Source of the DNA: Lachnoanaerobaculum gingivalis
Lineage (GTDB): Bacteria; Bacillota; Clostridia; Lachnospirales; Lachnospiraceae
Length of the DNA: 64,000 bases
Reading direction: 5' to 3'
Assembly (NCBI RefSeq): GCF_003862475.1
Contig: NZ_RRCO01000004.1
Span: 244,033-308,032 of the forward strand
A model generated the notes under the pieces. That model worked only from the letters and a program-made list of their open reading frames with translations. It did not search any database and was not told the DNA's origin. Positions 9,446-18,120 of the stretch are shown in pieces (within the stretch, counting starts at the first letter, position 1; each line of letters opens with the position of its first letter). A program made the translations under genes and the position numbers.

Positions 9446-10404
9446 AACTTCTAAAGAAAATTCTGATGGCGTCATTATGTTCATTGATGGTACTTAGTAC
9501 AAGCATGACATCATTTGCAGGTGTTATAGGTAAGAGTTCATCAAAGTATCCTAAGGTTGTAATGGGTGCACCGGCAGATGCGGATACTTATTTAAACGGT
9601 GCTGAAATCCATATGCTCTCCTCATCTACAAAGAGTCAGATGATGAGCTTTGTCATTAAGACAAAGAACGGCAAGATTATTGTAGTAGACGGAGGTCTTC
9701 CACAGGATGAACCACACTTGGTAGAAACTATAAAGAGCTTCGGTAATGAAGTAAGTGCATGGATTTTGTCTCATCCTCACAGCGATCACGGCGGTGCATT
9801 TACAAAGCTTGCAGAGAACGGTTTTGAAGGATTGCAGATAGATGCATTCTACTACAACATAAGAGAGCAGGCATGGTATGATAAGTATGAAAGCTATAGA
9901 GCGGACATGGTAAATACAATCAGAAACTCAATAGCAAAATTACCTGCAGGCGTATCTCATATGACAAGTAAGGGTGAGGTTTACTATGTAGACGGTGTAG
10001 CTATCCACGTACTTAATGATCCATATTGGATAGAGTCAAATTCTATCAACAATTCATCCGTAGTTTTCAGATTAGACTTTGACAACGGTACAAGAGTGTT
10101 ATTCTTAGGAGATATGGGACCTGCAGCAGGTGAGAGACTAAAAGCTGATGTACCTGCTTCAGAGTTAAAGGCTGATATCGTACAGATGGCTCATCACGGT
10201 CAGTACGGTGTAAACAAAGATGTTTATGAGCTTATCGCACCTAAGGTAGCTATGTGGAATGCTCCTGAGTGGCTTTGGGACAATGACGGCGGTTCAGGTT
10301 ATAATACCGGAAATTATAAGACTCTTGAGGTTAGATCCTGGATGGAAGAGTTGGGAACAAAGAAGAACTTTGTTATAAAGGACGGAGACCAGACCATCAA
10401 ATAA
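9442..10404 (+). CDS. secreted metallo-beta-lactamase-fold hydrolase
   Basis: This 320-residue protein has an N-terminal Sec signal peptide ending near TSFAG. The metal-binding motif SHPHSDHGGA (HxHxDH) near residue 115 defines the metallo-beta-lactamase fold. VVDGG lies upstream of it and FLGDMG and MAHHGQYG downstream, as in ComEC-like and related MBL hydrolases. The substrate is unknown. Similar folds cut phosphodiesters, lactones or thioesters, and there is no sign of true beta-lactamase identity. It is translationally coupled to the upstream lipoprotein and followed by a terminator. Confidence 0.8.
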   Translation: MKLLKKILMASLCSLMVLSTSMTSFAGVIGKSSSKYPKVVMGAPADADTYLNGAEIHMLSSSTKSQMMSFVIKTKNGKIIVVDGGLPQDEPHLVETIKSFGNEVSAWILSHPHSDHGGAFTKLAENGFEGLQIDAFYYNIREQAWYDKYESYRADMVNTIRNSIAKLPAGVSHMTSKGEVYYVDGVAIHVLNDPYWIESNSINNSSVVFRLDFDNGTRVLFLGDMGPAAGERLKADVPASELKADIVQMAHHGQYGVNKDVYELIAPKVAMWNAPEWLWDNDGGSGYNTGNYKTLEVRSWMEELGTKKNFVIKDGDQTIK

Positions 10405-10423
10405 TTATATTTTAAATATGATT

Positions 10424-10468
10424 AACCGGTACAGGTATTGAGGATTCAATGCGTGTATCGGTTTTTTG
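10424..10468 (+). terminator. terminator after the MBL-fold gene
   Basis: Arms AACCGGTACA and GTGTATCGGTT pair with G-U pairs, followed by TTTTTTG. Confidence 0.55.
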
Positions 10469-10572
10469 TTTTAAAGAGAAATAATATGGTGAATTTATGA
10501 AAATTCCTAGTATAATAATAATTATGTAATATATTGTTTTTTGAACTATATACTTTATGGGAGTTAGAAGTC

Positions 10573-11208
10573 ATGGATCTATTTGAATATATTAAAAACC
10601 GTAATGAAATAAATACCCTACTTATGAAAGAGTGTGATATTTGCTTTTATAAGCAGATTAGTGAAGTTCAGTTTTCAGAGAATAATGAAGTCTATTCTAT
10701 GGAATGTAAGGCATTTGCACATGATGCAAGTGGTGGAGAATTTGTGTTTCTGGAGGATGGGAGTATAGGGTTTATCGGTAGTGAGGGAGAAGTCGGAAGA
10801 GTTGCAGAAAGTTTAGAAGACTTACTGAACTTTTTAATTTCAGGTGGAAATATTTTTGATTTTAACTGTAAGCAAATTTATCAGAGCGAAAGCCTATTGG
10901 AAGCTTTTTGTACAGGTTATATTTTAAAGGCGAGAGAAGAATGTGAAGCAAAAGGTATGGACCTGGACAATATCAGAGCCGGTATTGCAAAGGAACTCTC
11001 TTTATGCTTTGATCCTGATAAACTGTCTTATATGGCAATGAGCTTTTATAAAGCAGCCACAAGAGAGCCTGCTTTTACCTGTAAATATATGGATGAAGAA
11101 GATGAATATTTTTGTGATTCCATACTTTCAGATAATATAGGCTTGTGGATAACAGAGCTTACAGGTATGACAAAAGAGGAAATTGAAAGCGGAAGGGTTA
11201 AAGAGTAA
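10573..11208 (+). CDS. hypothetical cytoplasmic protein
   Basis: This is a 211-residue soluble acidic protein without a signal or membrane segment. The ATG at 10573 follows GGGAG by 9 bases and is preferred over an in-frame TTG at 10534. The middle reads LEDGSIGFIGSEGEVGR and then a segment ESLEDLLNFLISGG, which loosely resembles SUKH/SMI1-type folds often found as immunity proteins. This similarity is too weak to assign. It is followed 39 bases later by the S66 peptidase gene. Confidence 0.6.
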   Translation: MDLFEYIKNRNEINTLLMKECDICFYKQISEVQFSENNEVYSMECKAFAHDASGGEFVFLEDGSIGFIGSEGEVGRVAESLEDLLNFLISGGNIFDFNCKQIYQSESLLEAFCTGYILKAREECEAKGMDLDNIRAGIAKELSLCFDPDKLSYMAMSFYKAATREPAFTCKYMDEEDEYFCDSILSDNIGLWITELTGMTKEEIESGRVKE

Positions 11209-11247
11209 AAGGCAAGTTTATAATATGGCTAATATATGGAGGTATTT

Positions 11248-12276
11248 ATGGTAAAGAAAATAGGCATAGTCAGTTTATCAAGCGGTGTTTTAGGAGAAAG
11301 CTTTATTAAGCATGAACTTAAAATAGGTGTGGAAAGATTAAATAAATACGGTATAGAGGTTAAATTTTTACCTAATGCACTTAAGGGTGTGGACTTTATA
11401 AAGGAACATCCTGAAAGTAGAGCTAAAGATCTGGTAGAGGCTTTTAAGGATGATTCCATTGACATGATTTTATGTGCAATAGGAGGAGTGGATACATATA
11501 AGCTTTTGCCATATCTGTTTGAAAATAATGAGTTGAAAAGGCACGTTAAACAAAAAATATTCTTAGGGTTTTCAGATACCACTAAAAATCATTTTATGCT
11601 GAATAAAGTGGGAATCAAAACATTCTATGGTCAGGCATTTCTACCTGATATATGTGAGCTCTCAAATGAAATGCTATCATATACCAAAAGATACTTTGAA
11701 GAGCTTATAACAACAGGAAAAATAAAAGAAGTACGTCCAAGTGAGTTTTGGTATAAGGAAAGAGAAGACTTCAGTGAGAATTCTGTCGGAGTCGATATGG
11801 AAAAGTATAAAAATACCCGATTTGAGTTACTTTGTGGTAAGCCGGTATTTAGAGGAAAGATTTTAGGAGGCTGTATTGATTCAATCTATGATATATTTGA
11901 TAATTCAAGATTTGAAGATACGGTATCTCTTTGTAAAAAATATGATTTATTCCCAAGTCTTGATGAGTGGAAGAATAAAATTTTATTATTGGAGACAAGT
12001 GAGAATAAGCCGGAACCTAAACTATATAGAAAAATGATTGGAGCTTTAAAGGATTATGGAATATTTGATGTGCTATCAGGTGTTTTAGTCGGAAAGCCTC
12101 AAGATGATGTATATTATGATGAGTATAAGCAAATTTTACTTGAGGAAATCGGAGATAAAGACTTATCTGTTGTTTATAATATAAATGTGGGACATGCAAC
12201 ACCGAGGTGTATTATTCCTTTTGGAGTTGAGGCAGAGGTAAATGTGGATAAGCAGGTGATTACTTTTGATAACTAA
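11248..12276 (+). CDS. S66-family serine peptidase (LD-carboxypeptidase/MccF-like)
   Basis: I start this 342-residue protein at the ATG at 11248, 6 bases after GGAGG. The in-frame ATG at 11236 overlaps that site. The family motif GFSDTT places the nucleophile at Ser109. AIGGVDTYKLLPYL precedes it, LLLETSE probably holds the catalytic Glu, and NVGHATPR the catalytic His. Members either trim the L,D-peptide bond of muropeptides (LdcA) or inactivate microcin C-type peptides (MccF). The longer protein and the YxxKREDF-type insert (residues 165-190) fit the MccF-like branch slightly better. It is cytoplasmic, with no signal peptide. Confidence 0.8.
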   Translation: MVKKIGIVSLSSGVLGESFIKHELKIGVERLNKYGIEVKFLPNALKGVDFIKEHPESRAKDLVEAFKDDSIDMILCAIGGVDTYKLLPYLFENNELKRHVKQKIFLGFSDTTKNHFMLNKVGIKTFYGQAFLPDICELSNEMLSYTKRYFEELITTGKIKEVRPSEFWYKEREDFSENSVGVDMEKYKNTRFELLCGKPVFRGKILGGCIDSIYDIFDNSRFEDTVSLCKKYDLFPSLDEWKNKILLLETSENKPEPKLYRKMIGALKDYGIFDVLSGVLVGKPQDDVYYDEYKQILLEEIGDKDLSVVYNINVGHATPRCIIPFGVEAEVNVDKQVITFDN

Positions 12277-12314
12277 ATCGGATGATTGTTGCCGAAGTGA
12301 CTTAAGGAGGTTAT

Positions 12315-12860
12315 GTGTTTTTAAAATATAATAAAAATGAGAAGTTGGAATTCAATTATAAGAGGGCATGTGGCTTATGGTTAATTTTGGTAGCAACAGT
12401 TATTTCAGTGGCTACTTTTGTGGGTGGAAAACAAATCATAAATATGCAGATATTTTGCATCGGATATATTGTCAGCTTTTTTACAGTCAATGTGAATAAA
12501 AAAGTATTAAATAAGCTGTCTGACGGAAGCTCGTCTGAATTTCAAAGAAAAGTATCATTATATGCAATTATTTTATTGTTTATTTTAATGTCATTACTTG
12601 GTGGACCGTTTTTTGCCGATGAGAATTGGAGATTGATTTGGTTGGGAGCATTGATGGCGACTGCAATACACTTCTTTATGTATTATCTTGTACATGGAAA
12701 TTCAATGATTTATTTAGGGATTATTTGTACTGTGAATGTTGCAGTAGGGTATATTTTTCAGGGCATTCCTGTAACTATGATTGCATATATTGATGCGGCA
12801 ATTAAGCTCATATTCGGGATTTATCTGTTAGTTTTCTCAAAAAAGTCAAAACAGAAATGA
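12315..12860 (+). CDS. hypothetical membrane protein, six predicted helices
   Basis: This 181-residue protein has about six hydrophobic segments and no charged catalytic motif. Translation must begin at GTG 12315, because the overlapping ATG at 12313 is followed by a stop after two codons. AAGGAGG ends only 4 bases before the GTG, which is unusually close. I do not recognise the family with confidence. It lies between the S66 peptidase and DUF1697 genes on the same strand. Confidence 0.6.
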   Translation: MFLKYNKNEKLEFNYKRACGLWLILVATVISVATFVGGKQIINMQIFCIGYIVSFFTVNVNKKVLNKLSDGSSSEFQRKVSLYAIILLFILMSLLGGPFFADENWRLIWLGALMATAIHFFMYYLVHGNSMIYLGIICTVNVAVGYIFQGIPVTMIAYIDAAIKLIFGIYLLVFSKKSKQK

Positions 12861-12885
12861 ATTATAGTTTATAGAGGTAAGTTAG

Positions 12886-13431
12886 TTGAAATATATACTT
12901 TTATTGCGTGGTATAAATGTTGCCGGAAAGAACAAAGTCTCTATGAGTGACTTGAAAGTTTTGTTAACTGAAGTAGGATTTGATGATGTTGCTTCCTATA
13001 TCAACAGTGGAAATTTGCTCTTTAGCAGTGTGGAAAGCTATGAAAGTTGTATCTCCAATATAAAACATTTATTGGAAACGAACTTTGACTTTTCAATCCC
13101 TTTTACTTTAATAAATAAAGATGATTATTTAAAAGAAAAGGAAAATCTTCCTGAATGGTGGTATCAAGAAATGGCAAGAAGAGATGTTTTATTCTTTTCC
13201 TGTGATTCGGATAGAAGTAAAATCTTAGACTTTATAGATAAATCCACATTTTATAATGAGATAGTGCATATTGGAAAAAATGCCTTATTTTGGGGAAAAC
13301 ATGATGAATCGGAATATTTGAAAACCACCTATCACAAAAAGCTGATAAAGCAGGATTTTTACAAGCAGATAACAATAAGGAATGGAAATACATTTGAAAA
13401 GATAGTAGAGATCCTTGGGAAGGGAAGATAA
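12886..13431 (+). CDS. DUF1697 protein
   Basis: This 181-residue protein begins with the DUF1697 signature ILLRGINVAGKNKV-SM followed by GFDDVASYINSGN, and keeps the family length. The start codon is TTG, preceded by AGAGGT. Function is unknown for the family. It ends immediately before the ATG of the GNAT gene with no gap, so the two are co-transcribed. Confidence 0.85.
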   Translation: MKYILLLRGINVAGKNKVSMSDLKVLLTEVGFDDVASYINSGNLLFSSVESYESCISNIKHLLETNFDFSIPFTLINKDDYLKEKENLPEWWYQEMARRDVLFFSCDSDRSKILDFIDKSTFYNEIVHIGKNALFWGKHDESEYLKTTYHKKLIKQDFYKQITIRNGNTFEKIVEILGKGR

Positions 13432-13944
13432 ATGGATAATATAATTATAAAAGAAGCATCTCCTGAGGATGCTTTAGCAAGAATAGAATATTCAAAAAAG
13501 ATAGGGGCAGAGACAGATAATTTATCATTTGGAGCGGAAGGTTTTCCGATTTCTGTTGAAGGAGAGGAAGAATATATCCGTTCTGTTTTAAAAGATGAAA
13601 GATCCTGCTCATTTTTTGCATGGAGAGATAAAGAAATCATTGGAGATGTAAGCTTAACCGGAATGCCAAGGCGAATGAATCACAGGGCGGAACTTGGTAT
13701 TACAGTTTTGAAATCGGAATGGAATAAAGGACTGGGGAGCAGGTTGCTTGAAATGGCGATAGAGTATGCCAAGTCACATGGTATTGAGATAATAAATCTT
13801 GAAGTCAGAAGTGATAATTTTAGAGCAATCCATGTCTATGAGAAGTTCGGATTCAGAAAAATTGGGGCGTCTCCTGCATATTTTAAAATCGGAGACTCAT
13901 ATATAGATTTTGATATAATGTATTTGGATTTGAGAGAGAATTAG
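13432..13944 (+). CDS. GNAT-family N-acetyltransferase
   Basis: This 170-residue protein has the GNAT acetyl-CoA loop: WNKGLGSRLLEMAIEYAKSHG (Q/RxxGxG/A form) and the C-terminal motif NFRAIHVYEKFGFRKIG. It resembles the ribosomal-protein or small-molecule acetyltransferases common in Firmicutes. The substrate is not predictable. It starts directly at the stop of the DUF1697 gene. Confidence 0.85.
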   Translation: MDNIIIKEASPEDALARIEYSKKIGAETDNLSFGAEGFPISVEGEEEYIRSVLKDERSCSFFAWRDKEIIGDVSLTGMPRRMNHRAELGITVLKSEWNKGLGSRLLEMAIEYAKSHGIEIINLEVRSDNFRAIHVYEKFGFRKIGASPAYFKIGDSYIDFDIMYLDLREN

Positions 13945-13971
13945 AATTAGAAGCTGTGCAGGTGGTTATAA

Positions 13972-14487
13972 ATGAGAACGAAAAATGTTGTGGTTGAAAA
14001 ATGGAATCCGAAATGGAAAGATGAATTTGAAAGGATAGTAGTTTCATTAGGTAAGGACATCATTTACAATTCGATTAAAATTGAACATGTTGGAAGCACA
14101 TCTGTCGAAGGCCTGTCTGCAAAACCAATTATTGACCTTGATATTGTCATTGAAAATGACAAATTTGAAATTATAAAGAGATTGCTTAAGGATAAAGGAT
14201 ACGAACACGAGGGAAATTTGGGTATTGAGGGTAGAGAAGCTTTTTCATACTCCGGAAAAGAAGAATTGATGGCACATCATTTATATGTATGTCCGAAAGA
14301 TTCCAAGGAACTCTTCAAACATATTACATTCAGAGATTTTTTGAAAAATAATCCTGCTTTAGCATCTGAGTACTCAAAAGTGAAAGAGCAGGCCGCAGTA
14401 CTTTATCCCGATGATATAGATAAGTATATGGAGTTTAAATCGGAAATTATTGAAAAGATTTATAAGAGGTGTGGGTTATTAAAATGA
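13972..14487 (+). CDS. GrpB-family nucleotidyltransferase-like protein (UPF0157)
   Basis: This 171-residue protein carries the GrpB pattern IEHVGSTSVEGLSAKPIIDLDI, a nucleotidyltransferase-fold GS-DxD signature, and later HHLYV. The family occurs alone or fused to CoA-related enzymes, and its role is uncertain. The stop overlaps the ATG of the DUF523 gene (ATGA). Confidence 0.85.
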   Translation: MRTKNVVVEKWNPKWKDEFERIVVSLGKDIIYNSIKIEHVGSTSVEGLSAKPIIDLDIVIENDKFEIIKRLLKDKGYEHEGNLGIEGREAFSYSGKEELMAHHLYVCPKDSKELFKHITFRDFLKNNPALASEYSKVKEQAAVLYPDDIDKYMEFKSEIIEKIYKRCGLLK

Positions 14488-14900
14488 AAATAGCGGTAAG
14501 TGCCTGTTTACTTGGAGAAAATTGTAAATATAACGGCGGAAATAACTACAGCAAAAAAGTAAGAGCTTATACTAAAGGACATGAGGTAATACTTGTTTGT
14601 CCGGAAGTCCTTGGCGGACTGCCTATTCCAAGAGAACCTGTGGAAATAGTAAACAGTATAGTAAGTCTCAAGGACGGCACATCTGTTGATAAAGAATTTC
14701 GTGAAGGAGCAAGGAGAGCACTTGAGACAGTAAAAGAGCAAAATGCCGATATCGTTATTTTACAGTCAAGAAGTCCGTCATGTGGAGTTAATGCAATATA
14801 TGACGGTTCATTTTCAGGGAAAATTATATCAGGACAGGGTGTATTCGCCGATTTATTAAGGAAAAACGGAATAAAGGCGATAGATGTTGAGGATTTATAG
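14484..14900 (+). CDS. DUF523 protein
   Basis: This 138-residue protein starts at the ATG at 14484, which overlaps the preceding stop. The DUF523 hallmark is present: VSACLLGENCKYNGGNN, then CPEVLGGLPIPREPVEI and a Cys-containing SRSPSCGV. The three conserved Cys could bind a metal or a cluster. The function of the family is unknown. Confidence 0.85.
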   Translation: MKIAVSACLLGENCKYNGGNNYSKKVRAYTKGHEVILVCPEVLGGLPIPREPVEIVNSIVSLKDGTSVDKEFREGARRALETVKEQNADIVILQSRSPSCGVNAIYDGSFSGKIISGQGVFADLLRKNGIKAIDVEDL

Positions 14901-14949
14901 ATAGACAGGGAGCTGCCAGCTTTCTTAATCAAAATATAGAGGTAAACAA

Positions 14950-15216
14950 ATGAATGATTTTGATATATTATTTGATGAGATAAAACAACTTTCTAAAGCT
15001 GTTACAGAATCGAATTATTCTGATTACAGTAAGCAGGCGTATGATATCTTAATCGCTATACATGATTTGGGAATTTCAAAAGATTCTGTATATAATATGT
15101 TTTTTGAATATTATAAAAGCTTAGAGGAAGGATTATCAAAAGAGTGGTTTGCGGATATGCTTGATTATATATGTGGATGGTGCAATCCTGAAAAATATAT
15201 TTGGAAAGATGAGTAA
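14950..15216 (+). CDS. small hypothetical protein
   Basis: This 88-residue acidic protein is predicted to be mostly helical and ends with the aromatic-rich stretch ICGWCNPEKYIW. AGAGGT precedes the ATG. I do not recognise it. It closes a run of small accessory genes and is followed by a terminator. Confidence 0.6.
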   Translation: MNDFDILFDEIKQLSKAVTESNYSDYSKQAYDILIAIHDLGISKDSVYNMFFEYYKSLEEGLSKEWFADMLDYICGWCNPEKYIWKDE

Positions 15217-15221
15217 TTTAT

Positions 15222-15246
15222 AGGCGGCTTTTAGCTGTCTTTTTTG
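15222..15246 (+). terminator. terminator
   Basis: An eight-base stem AGGCGGCT / AGCTGTCT with two G-U pairs closes on a tiny loop and is followed by TTTTTTG. Confidence 0.6.
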
Positions 15247-15247
15247 A

Positions 15248-15296
15248 TTGACAAAAAATTTCAAATATTATATACTCAAAAATGTAAACGCTTACA
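15248..15296 (+). promoter_or_regulatory. uxaB promoter with a perfect cre site
   Basis: TTGACA (15248-15253), a 17-base spacer and TATACT (15271-15276) form a strong sigma-A promoter. TGTAAACGCTTACA at 15283-15296, covering the expected start point, matches every position of the CcpA cre consensus TGWAANCGNTNWCA and is fully palindromic. Carbon catabolite repression by CcpA is expected. A related LacI-type local regulator could use the same palindrome. Confidence 0.8.
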
Positions 15297-15472
15297 TTGT
15301 TAGAGGGCGAAAAAGAAAATAAAATCTGAAGATATGAAGCAAATATATCGATGTATAAAGCTAAGATGCGGAAGCTGAAAGATAACATTGAAGTAGGTAA
15401 AATTATTTCAATGATAACAGATTACTGATGGCAATGGCTGCAGTAGTTAATAAAAAATATTAGGAGTATAAT
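15297..15472 (+). other. uxaB leader with short frames
   Basis: The leader is 176 bases long and contains a 25-codon frame (15351-15428) followed by a second 11-codon frame (15428-15463). Neither has a convincing ribosome binding site. It could be a degenerate gene remnant or a simple untranslated leader. Confidence 0.3.
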
Positions 15473-16804
15473 ATGAAGGCTAAAGAGAGAATCATCCAAT
15501 TTGGTGAAGGCGGTTTTTTGAGAGGGTTTGTAGACTATTTCTTCCAGAAATTAAATGATAAGGGCTTATTTGAAGGCTCTGTAGTTGTCGTTCAGCCTAT
15601 AAAAACGGGTATGTGTGAGATGCTTGAAGCACAAAACTGTGAATACAATCTTTTCTTAAGAGGAGTTGATAACGGTAAGGTGGTAGATGAACATACTCAT
15701 ATAGATGTTATCAGCAGATGTATCAATCCATATGAGGACTATGAAGGATATTTGAGTCTGGCAAAGAATCCTGATTTCAGATTTATTGTGTCAAATACTA
15801 CAGAAGCAGGAATTGTGTATGAAGATGATAATAAACTCTCCGATTCACCCGCAAACAGCTTTCCGGCAAAACTAACAGCACTTCTTTATGAAAGATTTAA
15901 AGCAGGATTGTCCGGATTTATTATACTTTCATGCGAACTTATAGATCACAATGGTGAAGAGCTTTTAAAATGTTGTAAGCAGTATGCTTCCAAATGGGAG
16001 CTTGGAGCGGATTTTGCTTCATGGCTTGAAAAAGAAAACAGCTTCTGCTCTACATTGGTTGACAGAATTGTTACAGGATTCCCAAGAGATGAACATAAAG
16101 CACTTGAGGAGAGAATTGGTCAAAAGGACAATATGATGGATACAGCCGAAATTTTCCACCTCTGGGTAATACAGGGAAATCACGAGGATGAGCTTCCACT
16201 GCAAAAGGCAGGCTTTAATGTAGTTTGGACCGACAATGTGGATCCTTATAAGAAGAGAAAGGTTCGTATACTTAACGGAGCACATACTTCAATGGTTTTA
16301 GCAGCAAGACTATATGGACTTGAGACTGTAGGCGAGTGCATGAAGGATGAAAAGGTATCATCACTTCTTAGAAAATCTGTGTTTGAGGAAATAATACCTA
16401 CAATAGGAGATACCGAGGATAACAGAAAATTCGGAGAGGCTGTATTTGAGAGATTTTCAAATCCTTTTATTAAGCATCAGCTTTTATCAATTGCACTTAA
16501 TTCAGTGTCAAAGTTCAGAGCCAGAGTACTTCCGACAATCTTGGAGTATAAGGCGGAAAACGGAAAATATCCTGAGATACTAAGTTTCTCATTGGCCGCA
16601 CTTATCGCATTTTATAAGACAGATGAAGCAAATGACGGTGAAGAGATTGTAAAGTTTATGAAGAGCGCTTCAGTAGCGGATATCTTAAAGAGAGAAGATT
16701 ACTGGGGTGAGGATATTAGCGATATGTATGATATCGTAAACAGATGGTTTGAAAAGATAGAAAAAGACGGTGTAGCGGCTTGCTATGATGAACTCTTAAA
16801 ATAA
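15473..16804 (+). CDS. uxaB: tagaturonate reductase-like NAD-dependent oxidoreductase
   Basis: This 443-residue protein belongs to the mannitol-dehydrogenase superfamily. IQFGEGGFLRGFVDYFF is the Rossmann start and KVRILNGAHTSMVLAARL is the family motif with the conserved Lys and His region. Residues such as GVDNGKVVDEHTHIDVI fit the hexuronate branch, which reduces D-tagaturonate to D-altronate in galacturonate breakdown. Fructuronate reductase is the alternative. uxaA and uxaC partners are not adjacent. The promoter carries a perfect cre site. The start has TAGGAG upstream, and a terminator follows. Confidence 0.8.
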   Translation: MKAKERIIQFGEGGFLRGFVDYFFQKLNDKGLFEGSVVVVQPIKTGMCEMLEAQNCEYNLFLRGVDNGKVVDEHTHIDVISRCINPYEDYEGYLSLAKNPDFRFIVSNTTEAGIVYEDDNKLSDSPANSFPAKLTALLYERFKAGLSGFIILSCELIDHNGEELLKCCKQYASKWELGADFASWLEKENSFCSTLVDRIVTGFPRDEHKALEERIGQKDNMMDTAEIFHLWVIQGNHEDELPLQKAGFNVVWTDNVDPYKKRKVRILNGAHTSMVLAARLYGLETVGECMKDEKVSSLLRKSVFEEIIPTIGDTEDNRKFGEAVFERFSNPFIKHQLLSIALNSVSKFRARVLPTILEYKAENGKYPEILSFSLAALIAFYKTDEANDGEEIVKFMKSASVADILKREDYWGEDISDMYDIVNRWFEKIEKDGVAACYDELLK

Positions 16805-16811
16805 GTTGTTT

Positions 16812-16838
16812 AAAGGTGGAGGAAACTTCGCCTTTTTT
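16812..16838 (+). terminator. terminator of uxaB
   Basis: The stem AAAGGTG / CGCCTTT closes around GAGGAAACTT and is followed by TTTTTTA. Confidence 0.6.
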
Positions 16839-16942
16839 ATTTCAATAAGAATTATTTTATAAACAAGTGGATTTTTTAAGTGTATTTTGATGTATTTATA
16901 TGATAAACTGACATCAGTACAGATGAAAGGAGAAACAGCAAA

Positions 16943-18070
16943 ATGAGAGTTGTTGTTGCCATTGATTCATTTAAAGGAAGTATGTCTTCTTTGGAGGCAG
17001 GAGAGGCTATATCAAAGGGAATAAGAAATGCACATAAGGATGCGGAAGTTGAAATAAGACCGCTTGCAGACGGTGGCGAGGGCACGGTTGAAGCCCTGTC
17101 TATAGGAATGGGCGGAAGACTTATAAATGTTGATGTAACAGGACCGGCAGGAAAAAGCGTAAATGCTGTTTACGGAATAGTTGATTCAAGCAAAACAGCT
17201 ATAATAGAAATGTCACAGGCTGCGGGAATTACTCTGGTAAGCGGAGATGAGAAGAATCCTTTACATACTACAACATTCGGAGTAGGAGAAATTATAAAGG
17301 ATGCTATAAAAAATGGATGTAGACATTTTGTAGTTGGAATAGGAGGTTCCGCTACCAATGACTGTGGAATAGGTATGCTTCAGGCTCTTGGATATGAGTT
17401 CCTTGATAAAGACGGTAAACAGGTGGGATTTGGAGCAACCGGAGTAAGAGATATTGTTACTATAAAAGATGAGAATGTAATAAAAGAGCTCTCTGAATGT
17501 TATTTCAGAGTGGCATGTGATGTAAACAATCCTCTCTGTGGAGAGCTTGGATGCTCTGCAATATACGGACCGCAAAAGGGCGCTACTAAGGAAATGGTGG
17601 CAGATATGGACGTATGGCTAAATGCCTATTCAAAGATAGTAAAAGAAAAATATCCTACTGCAGACAGTGAATATCCGGGAACCGGTGCGGCAGGAGGACT
17701 TGGCTATGCATTCCTTAATTTTACAAATTCAAAGTTGGAGTCCGGAATAAAGATAATACTTGATGAAACTAAGCTTGAAGAATATGTAAAGAATGCAGAT
17801 GTTGTGGTTACAGGAGAGGGCAGACTTGACCACCAGACCGTTATGGGAAAGGCTCCTGTAGGTGTGGCAAATATTGCAAAGAAGTATAATAAAAAAGTCA
17901 TAGCATTCTCAGGAAGTGTAACAGAGGATGCAGGAGTTTGTAATGAGCACGGAATTGACGCCTTCTTCCCGATACTTAGAAGAATAGTTACATTGGAAGA
18001 AGCAATGCAAACAGATACTGCAAAGCAAAATCTTACAGATACCGCAGAACAGGTATTTAGATTATTGTAA
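16943..18070 (+). CDS. glycerate kinase
   Basis: This 375-residue protein of the GlxK/GarK family phosphorylates D-glycerate. It starts VVVAIDSFKGSMSS, then has RPLADGGEGTVEAL and GIGGSATNDCGIGMLQALG, the glycine-rich nucleotide-binding segment, and near the end GEGRLDHQT. The length matches the family. AAAGGAG lies upstream of the ATG. Its place after the cre-controlled hexuronate gene and facing a sugar permease suggests use of sugar-acid breakdown products. A bidirectional terminator separates it from the permease. Confidence 0.9.
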   Translation: MRVVVAIDSFKGSMSSLEAGEAISKGIRNAHKDAEVEIRPLADGGEGTVEALSIGMGGRLINVDVTGPAGKSVNAVYGIVDSSKTAIIEMSQAAGITLVSGDEKNPLHTTTFGVGEIIKDAIKNGCRHFVVGIGGSATNDCGIGMLQALGYEFLDKDGKQVGFGATGVRDIVTIKDENVIKELSECYFRVACDVNNPLCGELGCSAIYGPQKGATKEMVADMDVWLNAYSKIVKEKYPTADSEYPGTGAAGGLGYAFLNFTNSKLESGIKIILDETKLEEYVKNADVVVTGEGRLDHQTVMGKAPVGVANIAKKYNKKVIAFSGSVTEDAGVCNEHGIDAFFPILRRIVTLEEAMQTDTAKQNLTDTAEQVFRLL

Positions 18071-18076
18071 AAAGAA

Positions 18077-18120
18077 AATCCCCGGGATTTTGGATAGTAC
18101 CAAATCCGGGGATTATTTTT
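18077..18120. terminator. bidirectional terminator between glycerate kinase and PTS permease
   Basis: Arms AATCCCCGG and CCGGGGATT are perfect, with extra pairing inside. T tracts on both strands (ATTTTT rightward, TTTTCTTTTT leftward) serve the two convergent genes. Confidence 0.8.
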
